Shown here: positions 1 through 9,055 of the stretch, one piece after another | Position numbering within the stretch: position 1 is the stretch's first letter | Layout: every line of letters starts with the position of its first letter | Source of the DNA: a candidate division KSB1 bacterium | GTDB taxonomy: Bacteria > Zhuqueibacterota > Zhuqueibacteria > JANLFK01 > Oleimicrobiaceae | Direction: 5' to 3' | NCBI GenBank assembly: GCA_034506335.1 | Contig: JAPDPR010000007.1 | Coordinates: 1-64,000, forward strand | Length of the DNA: 64,000 nucleotides | The notes under the pieces: generated by a model | What the model saw: the letters and a program-made list of their open reading frames with translations, nothing else | What the model was told of the DNA's origin: nothing | Databases searched by the model: none | Translations under genes and position numbers: made by a program

Positions 1-1765
1 GCCCGCCCTTGTGCAGGTACTCCTTCATTGCTTCAAAGTAGACCGCATGCGTGAGACAGAGGTCGAGGTTCCGGAAGGCCTCCGGCAGTTCCTCCGGATG
101 CTTAACACCTAGGCGGCTGCGCAGACGTTCGAGCTGCTCCCACGCTTCAGAGCAAGCCTTACTTACTCCGTCCACGCTGCGAATATGTGCGCCGTAGGTG
201 GACATGCGTTGTTGGAGCTCCGTGCGGGCACTGCTATGCAGGCCGTGGTCCCGACTTTCATCCCTCAGGATTCGTTGCGCGAGCTCTGCCTTTGCCGCGA
301 CCTGCCCCTCAACAACTGCCACGAACTGCGCATCGCTCAACGGTTCTTCCCTGTACCGCTTGGCGATAAAAGTGGCGGCACGCATACTCCCCACCTGCCC
401 GGAATTGAGCGCTGAACCCCCAGGACGGTACACACCGTGCGTCCCGTTGACCTCTCCAACGGGAAACAGATGCTTGATATTGGACTCCCACCAGATATTG
501 CCCTGCAGTCCGCCATTGTTGTGCTGCGCGCACACCGCAATCTCAAGGGGGCCTCGCGTGATGTCGATGCCATGGCTGCGGTAAAGATCGATGGCAGGCT
601 GGTTCATCTTTGCAAGGCGCTGGATCGGTGTGGGCAGCAGCGCGCCAGAACGTTCCAAATAGGTGCGGGCCTCCTCGGCCAGACAATCAAATGAGAAGTC
701 ATCCAGCACTCCAGCACCGCTCGGGTTTCGTGTAAAGTCCATGAATACCCTTCTGCCCTTGCGGACCGTTTCCTGGTAAACCAGGAGGTCAATCAACGAG
801 GAACCGTGGTTTGGCACTTTACGCGCGTCGAATGGCCATTGATAGCCTTTGAGAAAGATGGCGGTGGCAAGAGCTCCCATGGAGGGAAAATAGCTGTTGA
901 GAAACTCCCGCTCGTCGCTCCCATCCGACGCCGTGGAAATGTAGCGAGGGATTACCTGTTGGTACGTTCCCGAGACGTTCCAGCGAAAGCCAATTGACGC
1001 CAGACCGTATTGCCACTCGGTGAGGTTTTGGGCAATGGCCCCGATTTCCAGTGCCATGCCAGTGGCGCCCAGTTGGCTCTCTGGATAGACCGAAGCACGG
1101 TAGATGCCTGCAGGACCGCCAGTAGCCAGCACCACGTTGGTGGCATTGAAAAGCACCAGTCCGAGGCGGTCGTTTTCCATATTCGCCAGGTCAAACGCAA
1201 GCGCGCCCACTACCCGTTTCTCCTCCCCCTGCCCTTCGGTCAGCAGGGCTATGACCTGGTGCCGGTCCAGCACCGGGATCCCTTTTCGCTTGACATCCTG
1301 CGCCAAAGCCTGAAACATGAGCTGCGAGGTCAGCGGCCCTGCGGAAGTGGCACGCTGCCGGGGGTCGTGGTCCGTCTTGTAACCCACAAATGCCCCGTAA
1401 CGGTCGTGCGGGAAGGGGACCCCCAAACTGACCAGGTGGAAAAAGGCCTGAAGGGAGTTCTGCGCTTCACACAGGGCAATGTCCCCATGCATGCTCCCCC
1501 CTTGCGCGAGGTCGCGGGCCATGTCCAGCGCGCAATCAGGTAGCTCCCCGGACAAGGACAGCTTGTAGTAAGTCTGCTTGTCCGAGCCCGTGTTGTTGGA
1601 GGTGCCTCCCCCCCACTGGTCGGTGACGATGATGACATCATCCTGTCCCCTGTCCACTAGGGTAACAGCGGCGTTCAGTCCGGCCGCGCCGCTGCCGATG
1701 ACCAGGGTATTGCACCGGTAGACCGGAAGCCGCTTGCCGGCCAACGTCACTTCTGACTTGCGCAT
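1..1765 (-). CDS. FAD-dependent oxidoreductase, fumarate reductase/succinate dehydrogenase flavoprotein-like (C-terminus cut by window edge)
   Basis: The frame runs unbroken from an ATG at 1763-1765 to the window edge, about 588 residues, so the C-terminus is missing. A good Shine-Dalgarno AGGAGG lies just upstream. The FAD dinucleotide-binding motif GSGAAG is at residues 24-29, followed by a glycine-rich stretch near residue 60. A second FAD contact region typical of the fumarate reductase/L-aspartate oxidase flavoprotein family lies around residues 440-465, with THGVYRPGGSALNSGQ. No signal peptide is visible. It is probably a cytoplasmic oxidoreductase acting on a C=C or carboxylate-bearing substrate. 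It lies 35 bp downstream of the SDR gene and probably in one operon with it and the OYE-GltD fusion. The exact substrate cannot be read from the sequence. Confidence 0.85.
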   Translation of the reverse strand, partial: MRKSEVTLAGKRLPVYRCNTLVIGSGAAGLNAAVTLVDRGQDDVIIVTDQWGGGTSNNTGSDKQTYYKLSLSGELPDCALDMARDLAQGGSMHGDIALCEAQNSLQAFFHLVSLGVPFPHDRYGAFVGYKTDHDPRQRATSAGPLTSQLMFQALAQDVKRKGIPVLDRHQVIALLTEGQGEEKRVVGALAFDLANMENDRLGLVLFNATNVVLATGGPAGIYRASVYPESQLGATGMALEIGAIAQNLTEWQYGLASIGFRWNVSGTYQQVIPRYISTASDGSDEREFLNSYFPSMGALATAIFLKGYQWPFDARKVPNHGSSLIDLLVYQETVRKGRRVFMDFTRNPSGAGVLDDFSFDCLAEEARTYLERSGALLPTPIQRLAKMNQPAIDLYRSHGIDITRGPLEIAVCAQHNNGGLQGNIWWESNIKHLFPVGEVNGTHGVYRPGGSALNSGQVGSMRAATFIAKRYREEPLSDAQFVAVVEGQVAAKAELAQRILRDESRDHGLHSSARTELQQRMSTYGAHIRSVDGVSKACSEAWEQLERLRSRLGVKHPEELPEAFRNLDLCLTHAVYFEAMKEYLHKGG

Positions 1766-1800
1766 GAATTTGCCTCCTGCGAAAAGGGCCTCAAAACGGG

Positions 1801-2571
1801 CTACAGCCGCCGTATGTGAAAGCCTCCATCCACATTGAAGACTTCCCCTGTAGAAAAGGGGAAAGCGCCGGAAGCGATGGCGGCGACCGCCTTGCCGATG
1901 TCCTCCGGCAGCCCCCACCGCGCGATGGGGGTCAAACCTTGCGCGATGAGGGCATCGTATTTGTCTTTCACCGCCCTGGTCATCTCGGTTGCGATTATCC
2001 CCGGCCGGATCTCGTAGACGTTGATGCCAAAGGGTGCCAGCCGATCCGCGAAAAGCAGAGTCATCATGGAAACGCCGGCCTTGGAGATGCAGTACTCGCC
2101 CCGCGAAGGCGAAGAGGTGTAGGCCGAAATGGAGGAGATGTTCACGATCTTCGGGCTGCGCTCCGGAAACTGCCGCTTTTGCTCAATCATCCAGTTGGCA
2201 ACCGCTTGCGTTAAGAAGTAGGGCCCCTTGAGGTTGATGGCCAGCACGCGGTCAAAACTCTCCTCGCTGGCTTCGAGAATGTCGAGCCGCTGTGCCGGAG
2301 CAACACCAGCGTTGTTGACGAGCAGGTCCAACCTGCCAAAACGCGAGCGGCACTCGTCGACGAGCCGCTGGCGGTCATCAGGCTTGGAGATGTCCGCCTT
2401 GACGTAGTAGGCCTCCACGCCCATAGATTGTAGCGCCTGCAGGGTGTCTTCGACCTCACCAGGTTCGCGCACATCGTCCACCACCACGTCGAATCCGGTG
2501 CGCGCTAGGGCTTCGGCGATCCCCCTGCCAATACCGCGCGCGCCGCCGGTGACCAGAGCTACTTGGCGCAT
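1801..2571 (-). CDS. SDR-family short-chain dehydrogenase/reductase (3-ketoacyl-ACP reductase-like)
   Basis: This 256-residue protein has the full classical SDR signature: cofactor motif TGGARGIG at residues 8-15, NNAG at 86-89, catalytic serine at 146-147, and YxxxK at Tyr160/Lys164. Its length is normal for the family. It most resembles FabG-like 3-oxoacyl reductases, but many SDRs of this type oxidise sugars, polyols or steroids, so the substrate is unknown. The ATG at 2569-2571 is preceded by GGGAGGAA and overlaps the end of the upstream OYE-GltD gene by 13 bases, which suggests translational coupling. With the neighbouring flavoproteins it forms a three-gene oxidoreductase cassette. Confidence 0.93.
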   Translation of the reverse strand: MRQVALVTGGARGIGRGIAEALARTGFDVVVDDVREPGEVEDTLQALQSMGVEAYYVKADISKPDDRQRLVDECRSRFGRLDLLVNNAGVAPAQRLDILEASEESFDRVLAINLKGPYFLTQAVANWMIEQKRQFPERSPKIVNISSISAYTSSPSRGEYCISKAGVSMMTLLFADRLAPFGINVYEIRPGIIATEMTRAVKDKYDALIAQGLTPIARWGLPEDIGKAVAAIASGAFPFSTGEVFNVDGGFHIRRL

Positions 2572-5195
2572 AACGATTCCTCCCGCAAATAGGCATCGAT
2601 TTCTTCGGCAGCTGCAAGTCCGTCCGCAATAGCCTGCACCGCAGTGGTGCCTCCGTTCACGATGTCCCCACCAGCGAACACCCCCCTCCTGCTGGTCCCA
2701 TGGTGACCCGGGCCCACCAGTACAAGCTTATTGGGCCCGAGCTTGACCCCGGGAAGAAGCTCGGGCAAGTTATCAGGCACCTTTTGCCCCAAGGCTTCAA
2801 TTACCATGTCCACTGGAATTTCAAACTCTGCGCCCGGAAGTTCACGCGGAGCACAAAATCCGCGCGCGTCTGGGTCCTCTAGCTCCACGGGCGCCAACCG
2901 CACGGCCTTGACCCTACCATTATCGGCGACGTATCCCTTTGGCATGAAGAGATTCATGAAATGGACGTCCTGCAGAAGGGCAAGTTGCTTCTCCGACAGC
3001 CACGCGGGCATCGTGGCGAAGGACTCAAAGCACATCACATACACGTTGCGCGCGCCATTCTGCTTGGCGGTAATCGCCGCGTCCATTCCAGTGTTGCCCC
3101 CGCCGATGACCGCCACAGTCCGGGGCACAGCGACGCGTCCTGCCTTCTTGGCCTCGGCAAGAAAGTCGATGGCGCTCACGAGATTCTCATAGGCCTTGGT
3201 GGCAAGCGACTTCCCTTGGGGTAACCCAATAGCCAAGAATACAGCATCGAATTGCTTGAGCAGCTCCTCCAGATTCCGCGCTGGCGTAAGAGGTGTCTTG
3301 TACCTCACCTGCAGGCGGTCATTCGGTAACAAGCGGAGAACGACCTCCATCTCTCGGTCGGCATTCTCAAAGGGAATTCGGTAGGCTGGAATGAGATGGC
3401 GCACCACGCCCCCTGGCCGTTCCGCGGCCTCCAGGACTTCCACCGAGTGCCCTTTCCGCACCAAGGCAATTGCACAGGCCAGGCCGGCAGGTCCTGCACC
3501 CACCACTGCCACCTTCTTACCGGTGGAATTGGCGGGCACCATCTGTTGCACCAAACCTCTCTCTCTGGCTTCTTTCGCTAGGAAAAGCTGTATGTCCCGG
3601 ATAGCAACAGCATTGTCGGTGAGGATTTTTTCTACGCACGAGCCCTCACAGAGGACTTCCGTGGGACAAACGTATGCGCACATCTCAGGCAAGACGTTGC
3701 GCTCGGTCAAGAGCTGATAACCGCGCTGCAAATCGCCGTCAGCGAAGGCCTTGATGAAGCCTGGCACATCGATCTGGGCCGGACATGCCCGCTGGCAAAA
3801 CGGCGTGGCGCAGTTGCGACATCGCTCTGCCTCTTCCTTCAAGCGGTCGAGCGCGAACCTCCTGCCGAGGCGGTAATTGGCGGCATAAATCTCCTTGTCG
3901 TGAATTACGCATCCGGTACTTTGGCCATCACGCATAATCTGTGTGCATGCCGAGCAGGAGATGCAGCACTTGTACGGGTCCATAACACCAACACTCTGAA
4001 GATCACGCACAAAATCAGGGTAGGCCAACGCTCCACGCCCGACCCCTATCAGTGTGGCCCAGCCATTGCGCACGACGCCCGCCGCCACATAGGGCAAGAA
4101 AAAGCGCAGCCACGAATACCCCGAACCCACCACCGACAAGTCGGGATGCGCCTGCTGTATCTGCCGCGTGATGCGCAAGAAGAGCTCAATGCCCTCCAAC
4201 GGGTGAACGTCTGGGATGTAGCCTCCTTTAATGGGGAAATCGTAAGGACGGCCATAATGCGGGTTGTAGTACGGATTACCGATCGAGAGGTTAAGGACCG
4301 GCATACCTTCCTGCTTCAGCAAGCCGATCAGCTCGATCGGCTCCTTCAAATCAGGGACTCGGTGATCCTCCTCGGAGACGCCAAAGCCGTAAGGGTACTC
4401 AATGGCGTCATACACATTGAGGCGCGTGGTCACAAACACGCCAGGCACCTCTTCTTTGATCCTCTGCACCACCTCACGGAGGAAGCGGGTGCGATTCTCG
4501 AAGGATCCCCCATATTTGCTCCCCTCTCTAGTAAATGAAGCAAGCAGTTCCGACACCAAGTAGCGGTGACAGGCCTTCACATCGACACCGTCAAAACCGG
4601 CCTCGGCAGCGAGTCGTGCGGCCGCGACATACATCTCTTGGAGGCGGTCCAGCTCGCTGTCAGAAATGAGAGGGTAATCGGGTGGCAGCTGGTGCAGCGG
4701 ATCCAAAACCCTACTGTGGTGCGCGATGATGGGTGCAGGCCTCCCAGTGGGCTTGGAGTAGCGCCCGGAGTGGGTCAGCTGAAGCACACACACCAGCTCC
4801 CGCTCAGCGCCGAATGCCTCACGTGCCGCCTTGCGCGTCTGTTCAACCAGCCGGCCAAAGTCCTCCACATTCCCTGGGTGAAGCCACAACTGACGGGGGT
4901 TCGACCTGCCTTCTGGGACCACGGCAGTGGCTTCGAACCAGATGAAGGCACTTCCGCCTGCAGCATACCGTCGGTACCGACGATAGGTAAGCTCGGTCGG
5001 GCCACCGCTCGGCCCGGCGTCGAAACCTTCGATCGGGTGAACCAAAAAGCGATTGGCAAGGGTATGACCCGCCACAGTGACCCGGTCAAAGAGCACGCTC
5101 ACGTCTTCGTCGAATGGCAAGGTGATCCCCAGTTCCCCCAACTTGGCGAACAGTTCCTCCTTTGTCTTGAACCGAAATCGCTGATGTTGCGCCAT
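2559..5195 (-). CDS. Fusion of old-yellow-enzyme (NADH:flavin oxidoreductase) with GltD-like Fe-S/FAD/NAD(P) flavoprotein
   Basis: This 878-residue protein has an N-terminal OYE-type TIM barrel (about residues 35-400, with HSGRYS at 142-147 and the YGGSFENR segment at 228-235). An iron-sulfur cysteine cluster follows (Cys411, 414, 417, 429), as in 2,4-dienoyl-CoA reductases. From about residue 450 it becomes a GltD/dihydropyrimidine-dehydrogenase-type module: cysteines 459, 462, 467, 471, 510, 516 and 520, FAD motif GAGPAG at 566-571, and NAD(P) motif GGGNTG at 698-703. Electrons would pass from NAD(P)H through FAD and Fe-S to FMN, to reduce an alkene or enone. FadH-type enzymes have a simpler flavin half; the extra Fer4-type segment is the odd part. 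The ATG at 5193-5195 is preceded by GGAGG. It is first in its operon. Confidence 0.9.
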   Translation of the reverse strand: MAQHQRFRFKTKEELFAKLGELGITLPFDEDVSVLFDRVTVAGHTLANRFLVHPIEGFDAGPSGGPTELTYRRYRRYAAGGSAFIWFEATAVVPEGRSNPRQLWLHPGNVEDFGRLVEQTRKAAREAFGAERELVCVLQLTHSGRYSKPTGRPAPIIAHHSRVLDPLHQLPPDYPLISDSELDRLQEMYVAAARLAAEAGFDGVDVKACHRYLVSELLASFTREGSKYGGSFENRTRFLREVVQRIKEEVPGVFVTTRLNVYDAIEYPYGFGVSEEDHRVPDLKEPIELIGLLKQEGMPVLNLSIGNPYYNPHYGRPYDFPIKGGYIPDVHPLEGIELFLRITRQIQQAHPDLSVVGSGYSWLRFFLPYVAAGVVRNGWATLIGVGRGALAYPDFVRDLQSVGVMDPYKCCISCSACTQIMRDGQSTGCVIHDKEIYAANYRLGRRFALDRLKEEAERCRNCATPFCQRACPAQIDVPGFIKAFADGDLQRGYQLLTERNVLPEMCAYVCPTEVLCEGSCVEKILTDNAVAIRDIQLFLAKEARERGLVQQMVPANSTGKKVAVVGAGPAGLACAIALVRKGHSVEVLEAAERPGGVVRHLIPAYRIPFENADREMEVVLRLLPNDRLQVRYKTPLTPARNLEELLKQFDAVFLAIGLPQGKSLATKAYENLVSAIDFLAEAKKAGRVAVPRTVAVIGGGNTGMDAAITAKQNGARNVYVMCFESFATMPAWLSEKQLALLQDVHFMNLFMPKGYVADNGRVKAVRLAPVELEDPDARGFCAPRELPGAEFEIPVDMVIEALGQKVPDNLPELLPGVKLGPNKLVLVGPGHHGTSRRGVFAGGDIVNGGTTAVQAIADGLAAAEEIDAYLREESLCAK

Positions 5196-5348
5196 GGTGC
5201 CTCCATCGTTGGCTAAGAACCACCGTCATTGAGGTAGGGTGCAAGACCCGTCCAAGCAACTGCGAGAGTTCGCTTTGGTTAAACAAAAGCCGGATTGCTG
5301 GGCCTCGGCAGGCCGTCACGGCTGCTTGTGCGTTTCTCGAGGAGCGCA

Positions 5349-5376
5349 AATATAGCAAAACCGCAAAGGAATTCAA
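5349..5376 (-). promoter_or_regulatory. Putative sigma-70 promoter of the redox cassette
   Basis: Read on the minus strand, a -35 box TTGAAT (5371-5376) is followed after 16 bp by a -10 box TATATT (5349-5354). This predicts a start near 5342 and a leader of about 147 nt before the ATG at 5195. It is a match to consensus only; no transcription data are available. Confidence 0.5.
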
Positions 5377-5783
5377 AGGACATATTCTCGGTATTCGACT
5401 CGGCTGCATACAGATATGGTCCCTGGGGTGGGCAGCTGGCCCTCCTAGCTCCTCGCGACCAACACCCATATCCGGAGACTGGCTGCAAAGGGCAGGTCTC
5501 GACTCGTGCTGCCTCCCAGCCAGAGAGGTGCTTTCAAGTAGAAAGGCTACTCCATCGAGCCGCCAGCATCCCTCGGCGTCCCGAGCCACCCCTGAGCACC
5601 AGCACCGGCACCTCTTCGCGCGGGATTTGCCCACACCCCGGTGAGCCGCATATAGGCCCCCGACTTGGTGAGCCTTACGTCAGCACGTCGGCTAGGCGAG
5701 CTTTCCAAGTACAAACCTGCTCCACCACGCCCCTGCGCGCAGCTCAAGAAGAGGCGTGTTCTGCCGGTTGTGCGCCTTATCCC

Positions 5784-5812
5784 TTGCTTTATTCGGCGCG
5801 ATTTGATATATT
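5784..5812 (+). promoter_or_regulatory. Putative sigma-70 promoter of the epimerase operon
   Basis: A -35 box TTGCTT (5784-5789) is followed after exactly 17 bp by a -10 box TATATT (5807-5812). The expected start near 5819 leaves a leader of about 24 nt carrying the strong ribosome-binding site AAGGAGG before the ATG at 5843. Confidence 0.6.
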
Positions 5813-5842
5813 GGAACTCGCGTTTGTGACAAGGAGGTAACG

Positions 5843-6883
5843 ATGACAGCGCCGTGGCCGTCGACCATTCATGACGAAGAGCATCTGGAACGACTCTTAT
5901 CTGAGCCAACGCCGGAGGTCACCGAAGCAATGGGCGAGTTGGACGGCGACCTGCTCATCCTCGGGGTTGGTGGCAAGATAGGCCCTTCGCTCGCGCGCAT
6001 GGCTCGCCAAGCATCGGAGGCCGCCGGCAAGAAGCGGCGTATCATCGGGGTAGCCCTGTTTGAGAGTGACCAGGCGCGCGTGCGGCTGGAACGGGAAGGC
6101 ATCCAGTGCATCCATGGGGATCTGTTGGACCGCACGCTGCTTGAGGGGTTACCCGATGCTCCGAATGTGATCTTTATGGCGGGAATGAAATTCGGTTCCA
6201 CCGAGAACCTTGCCCTGACGTGGGCAATAAACTGCTATCTGCCGGGTCTGGTCGCCGAACGCTTTCGCAAGTCGCGTATTGTCGCCTTTTCCACTGGGTG
6301 CGTGTACCCCCTTGTGCCAGTCACCAGCGGTGGCTCTTTGGAAAACGATCCTCCCCAGCCGGTAGGTGAATATGCCCAATCCTGTCTGGGCAGGGAGCGA
6401 ATGTTCGACTACGGCTCGCGGACTCATGGCACCCCAGTAGCGCTCATTCGTCTGAACTACGCCGTGGAAATGCGGTACGGTGTGCTGGTGGACGTCGCAC
6501 GCAAGGTTCTGGCAGAGGAACCTATTGACCTCACCATGGGCCATGTCAATGTCATCTGGCAAGGCGACGTCAACGCCATGGTCCTGCGCTGCCTGCGGCA
6601 CTGCCAGGCCCCTCCGTTAGTGCTGAATATCACGGGACCGGAGACCGTATCCATACGCTGGTTGGCGCACCAGTTCGGGGCTCTCTTTGGCAAGGTGCCC
6701 CGCTTTGTTGGCGAAGAAAGCGGCACGGCCTTGTTGAGCAATGCGGCCCGGGCCTTCGGTCTGTTCGGCTATCCGCGCGTGCCATTGGAGGTGCTCATCC
6801 GTTGGACTGCTGACTGGATGGACAAGGGGGGCCCGCTTCTCCATAAGCCGACTCATTTCGAGGTGCGCAACGGCAGATTCTGA
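5843..6883 (+). CDS. NAD(P)-dependent epimerase/dehydratase-family protein with altered YxxxK motif
   Basis: This 346-residue protein is an extended-SDR type Rossmann protein with the nucleotide-binding motif GVGGKIG at residues 41-47, preceded by the beta strand LLIL. STGCVYPL (150-157) and GEYAQSCLGRER (175-186) match the catalytic region of NAD-dependent sugar epimerases/dehydratases. The catalytic tyrosine would be Tyr177, but the lysine expected at +4 is Cys181, so the enzyme may use a different mechanism or only bind NAD. The start is fixed by AAGGAGG seven bases upstream. It is the first gene of a plus-strand unit and is followed after 14 bp by a DapA-like aldolase. That pairing suggests work on a small oxidised sugar or keto acid. 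Confidence 0.85.
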   Translation: MTAPWPSTIHDEEHLERLLSEPTPEVTEAMGELDGDLLILGVGGKIGPSLARMARQASEAAGKKRRIIGVALFESDQARVRLEREGIQCIHGDLLDRTLLEGLPDAPNVIFMAGMKFGSTENLALTWAINCYLPGLVAERFRKSRIVAFSTGCVYPLVPVTSGGSLENDPPQPVGEYAQSCLGRERMFDYGSRTHGTPVALIRLNYAVEMRYGVLVDVARKVLAEEPIDLTMGHVNVIWQGDVNAMVLRCLRHCQAPPLVLNITGPETVSIRWLAHQFGALFGKVPRFVGEESGTALLSNAARAFGLFGYPRVPLEVLIRWTADWMDKGGPLLHKPTHFEVRNGRF

Positions 6884-6897
6884 CAGGGAGACTGGCA

Positions 6898-7971
6898 GTG
6901 GACTACCCGAAGCTTCCCTCTGAGCTGGCAGGGCGCCTGCGCGCTGGGATGGTCATCCCTGCGCACCCCCTTGCCCTCACTCCGCGACGAAGATTGGACG
7001 AACGGCACCAGCGCGCCCTCACACGGTACTACCTGGACGCCGGGGCTGGAGGGGTCGCCGTGGCCGTGCACACCACCCAATTCGCTATCCGCAAAAAGGG
7101 CGTGGATCTGCTCCGGCCCGTCCTGGCACTCGCCTCGGAAGAGGTTGACGCCTACGCCAAGGCAACAGGCAGGCCTATCCTCAAGGTCGCAGGTGTGGTT
7201 GGCACAACCCGGCAGGCGGTGCGAGAAGCGACGCTCGCAAGGGAGCTTGGATACCACACAGTCCTGGTCAGCCTTTCTGCCCTTAAGCAGGCCTCCAACG
7301 CCGAGCTCATTGCGCACTGCCGGGCCGTGGCTCGGGTGCTCCCGCTTTTCGGGTTTTACCTGCAGCCAGCGGTCGGAGGGCGCCCGCTGGACGTGGATTT
7401 CTGGCGGCGCTTCGCACTCATTGACAACGTCGTCGCAATCAAAATTGCCCCGTTCAATCGCTACCAGACGCTGGACGTAGTCCGAGGCGTGGTCGAGTCT
7501 GGCCGTGCCGATGAAATCGCCCTCTACACCGGCAACGACGACAACATCGTGTGCGACCTCCTCACCCCTTTCGCCGTTCGAACCGGCCAAACGCAGGTGA
7601 CGGTGCGCATCGTGGGTGGCCTTCTCGGCCATTGGGCAGTCTGGACGAGAAAGGCAGTGGAACTGTTGACGCGCATCCGTAGCTTGGTGAAGCAGGGCGA
7701 ACCTGTGCCAGGAGATCTGCTCGCCCTCGGCGTGCAAGTGACGGACTGCAACTCTGCCTTTTTCGATGCTGCCCACGGCTTTGCAGGCTGCATCGTCGGC
7801 ATTCACGAGGTTCTGCGGCGACAAGGACTTTTGCAGGGAACATGGACACTCGACCCGCAGGAACGTCTCTCCCCCCGGCAAAAGGCGGAAATAGATCGCG
7901 TCTACGCCGCCTATCCGCACCTCAATGATGATGACTTTGTCCGAGCCAATCTTGACAAGTGGCTCAGGTAA
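6898..7971 (+). CDS. Dihydrodipicolinate synthase (DapA)-family aldolase/lyase
   Basis: This 357-residue TIM-barrel protein starts at a GTG preceded by GGGAG. The Schiff-base lysine of the DapA/N-acetylneuraminate lyase family is visible as Lys182 in the VAIKIAPFNR segment, and the substrate tyrosine region is FYLQPAVGG at 153-161. Somewhat longer than true DapA, it belongs to the diverged branch found in sugar-catabolic clusters. Such proteins cleave or dehydrate 2-keto-3-deoxy sugar acids, or similar compounds, through an enamine. Its place directly behind the epimerase-like gene fits a role in processing an oxidised sugar rather than in lysine synthesis. The substrate is not determined by sequence. 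Confidence 0.87.
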   Translation: MDYPKLPSELAGRLRAGMVIPAHPLALTPRRRLDERHQRALTRYYLDAGAGGVAVAVHTTQFAIRKKGVDLLRPVLALASEEVDAYAKATGRPILKVAGVVGTTRQAVREATLARELGYHTVLVSLSALKQASNAELIAHCRAVARVLPLFGFYLQPAVGGRPLDVDFWRRFALIDNVVAIKIAPFNRYQTLDVVRGVVESGRADEIALYTGNDDNIVCDLLTPFAVRTGQTQVTVRIVGGLLGHWAVWTRKAVELLTRIRSLVKQGEPVPGDLLALGVQVTDCNSAFFDAAHGFAGCIVGIHEVLRRQGLLQGTWTLDPQERLSPRQKAEIDRVYAAYPHLNDDDFVRANLDKWLR

Positions 7972-8017
7972 CAGGTTTGCTACCAGTGTCGCCTAAGGCA
8001 CTTCCGGAGGACAGGCC

Positions 8018-9016
8018 ATGAACAGACGAATGTGCTTCCTCATTCTGCTTGCCCTGGGACTGCTCTACCCCACCCAGTCACTCCTGGCACGCACGCTTTA
8101 CGTGGTCACGCGTAGCACAAAGGTCTTCAGGCTGTCAAAGCGCGACTTTCCCAGTGTGGGCCTCTTTTCCACGCAAGATTCCGGTCAAACATGGGAGCAT
8201 TACGGCTGGCACTACACGAAGTGTTTCTCCGGCGCTACCAGGCTTGTGGACGGACAACGCGTTTTTTATCTGGCTTGCGGGAACGGCGTGCAAAAGTCCC
8301 CCGACGGCGGAGAACACTGGATCTTGACCACAGGGAGCGACATAACGGAATGCCTCAAGGTGGTCGTCGATCCTAGCGATGCTAACGTTGTTTACACCGC
8401 CTCGGCTTACGGTATTTTCAAGAGCACGGATGGGGGGGCAAGCTGGGAGGAAAAGAACACCGGTCTGGCAAGCACTTTCACCTCGGCGATAATCGTGGAC
8501 CGGGAGACTCCTTCCCTCCTGTTCTGTGCTACTGAAGCAGGGGTGTGCAGGAGTAAAGACGCAGCAGAGCATTGGGAGCCGGTTGGGCTTCTTGGGCTCG
8601 GGGTGCGCACCATTGTCCAACACCCCGCATACCCGAATTTGCTCGCAGCTGGCACCGAAGAAGACGGCGTCTGGCTATCCACAGACAGGGGCACCAGCTG
8701 GCACCCGGCCAACGCAGGGCTCACGCACAAAACTGTGTACGCCCTAGCCTTCGCGCCGCAGGATGATCGAACCATTTACGCGGGTACTTTTCAGGGTGGT
8801 GTCTTCAAGTCAGAAGATGCCGCGGCCACATGGAAGAGCGTGAACAACGGTTTGCGCGTGCTGGACATTCACGCGATAGTTGTGGATCCGGATGACAAGA
8901 ACACAGTCTATGCGGGGACCCTCAACGACGGGGTTTGGCAGAGCAAGGATGGAGGGGCACACTGGCGTTTCATCGGCCTGGAGACGAGCCAGGTGTGGGA
9001 CATGTTTTTCGAATGA
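8018..9016 (+). CDS. Secreted Asp-box (BNR/YCF48-like) beta-propeller protein
   Basis: This 332-residue protein has a signal peptide over residues 1-24. Seven Asp-box repeats (S/T-x-D-x-G-x-x-W) lie at about 51-59, 94-101, 136-143, 179-186, 221-228, 265-272 and 309-316, so the chain closes a single propeller. The same repeats occur in sialidases, xyloglucanases and sortilin-like proteins, but no catalytic residues of those enzymes can be recognised. It is therefore best called a periplasmic or surface glycan-binding or structural propeller. It sits 46 bp after the DapA-like gene and 39 bp before the CBM9-tailed protein. AGGACAGG lies upstream of the ATG. Confidence 0.8.
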   Translation: MNRRMCFLILLALGLLYPTQSLLARTLYVVTRSTKVFRLSKRDFPSVGLFSTQDSGQTWEHYGWHYTKCFSGATRLVDGQRVFYLACGNGVQKSPDGGEHWILTTGSDITECLKVVVDPSDANVVYTASAYGIFKSTDGGASWEEKNTGLASTFTSAIIVDRETPSLLFCATEAGVCRSKDAAEHWEPVGLLGLGVRTIVQHPAYPNLLAAGTEEDGVWLSTDRGTSWHPANAGLTHKTVYALAFAPQDDRTIYAGTFQGGVFKSEDAAATWKSVNNGLRVLDIHAIVVDPDDKNTVYAGTLNDGVWQSKDGGAHWRFIGLETSQVWDMFFE

Positions 9017-9055
9017 AGCTTCTGGCAACGATTACCTAAAGCATGGAGCGCTGAC

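Larger units (their letters stand above)
5196..5842. other. Divergent intergenic region (647 bp)
   Basis: This is the only long gene-poor stretch in the first 45 kb. It separates the minus-strand redox cassette from the plus-strand epimerase operon. A sigma-70-like promoter can be seen facing each way, near 5349-5376 (minus) and 5784-5812 (plus). About 400 bp lies between them, in which I see no convincing gene, RNA or repeat; open frames there have no ribosome-binding site or protein-like composition. Confidence 0.6.

Noticed and set aside
5295-5840. Open frames on both strands in the 5196-5842 intergenic region
   Set aside because: They cross both predicted promoters, lack ribosome-binding sites and have random-looking sequence.
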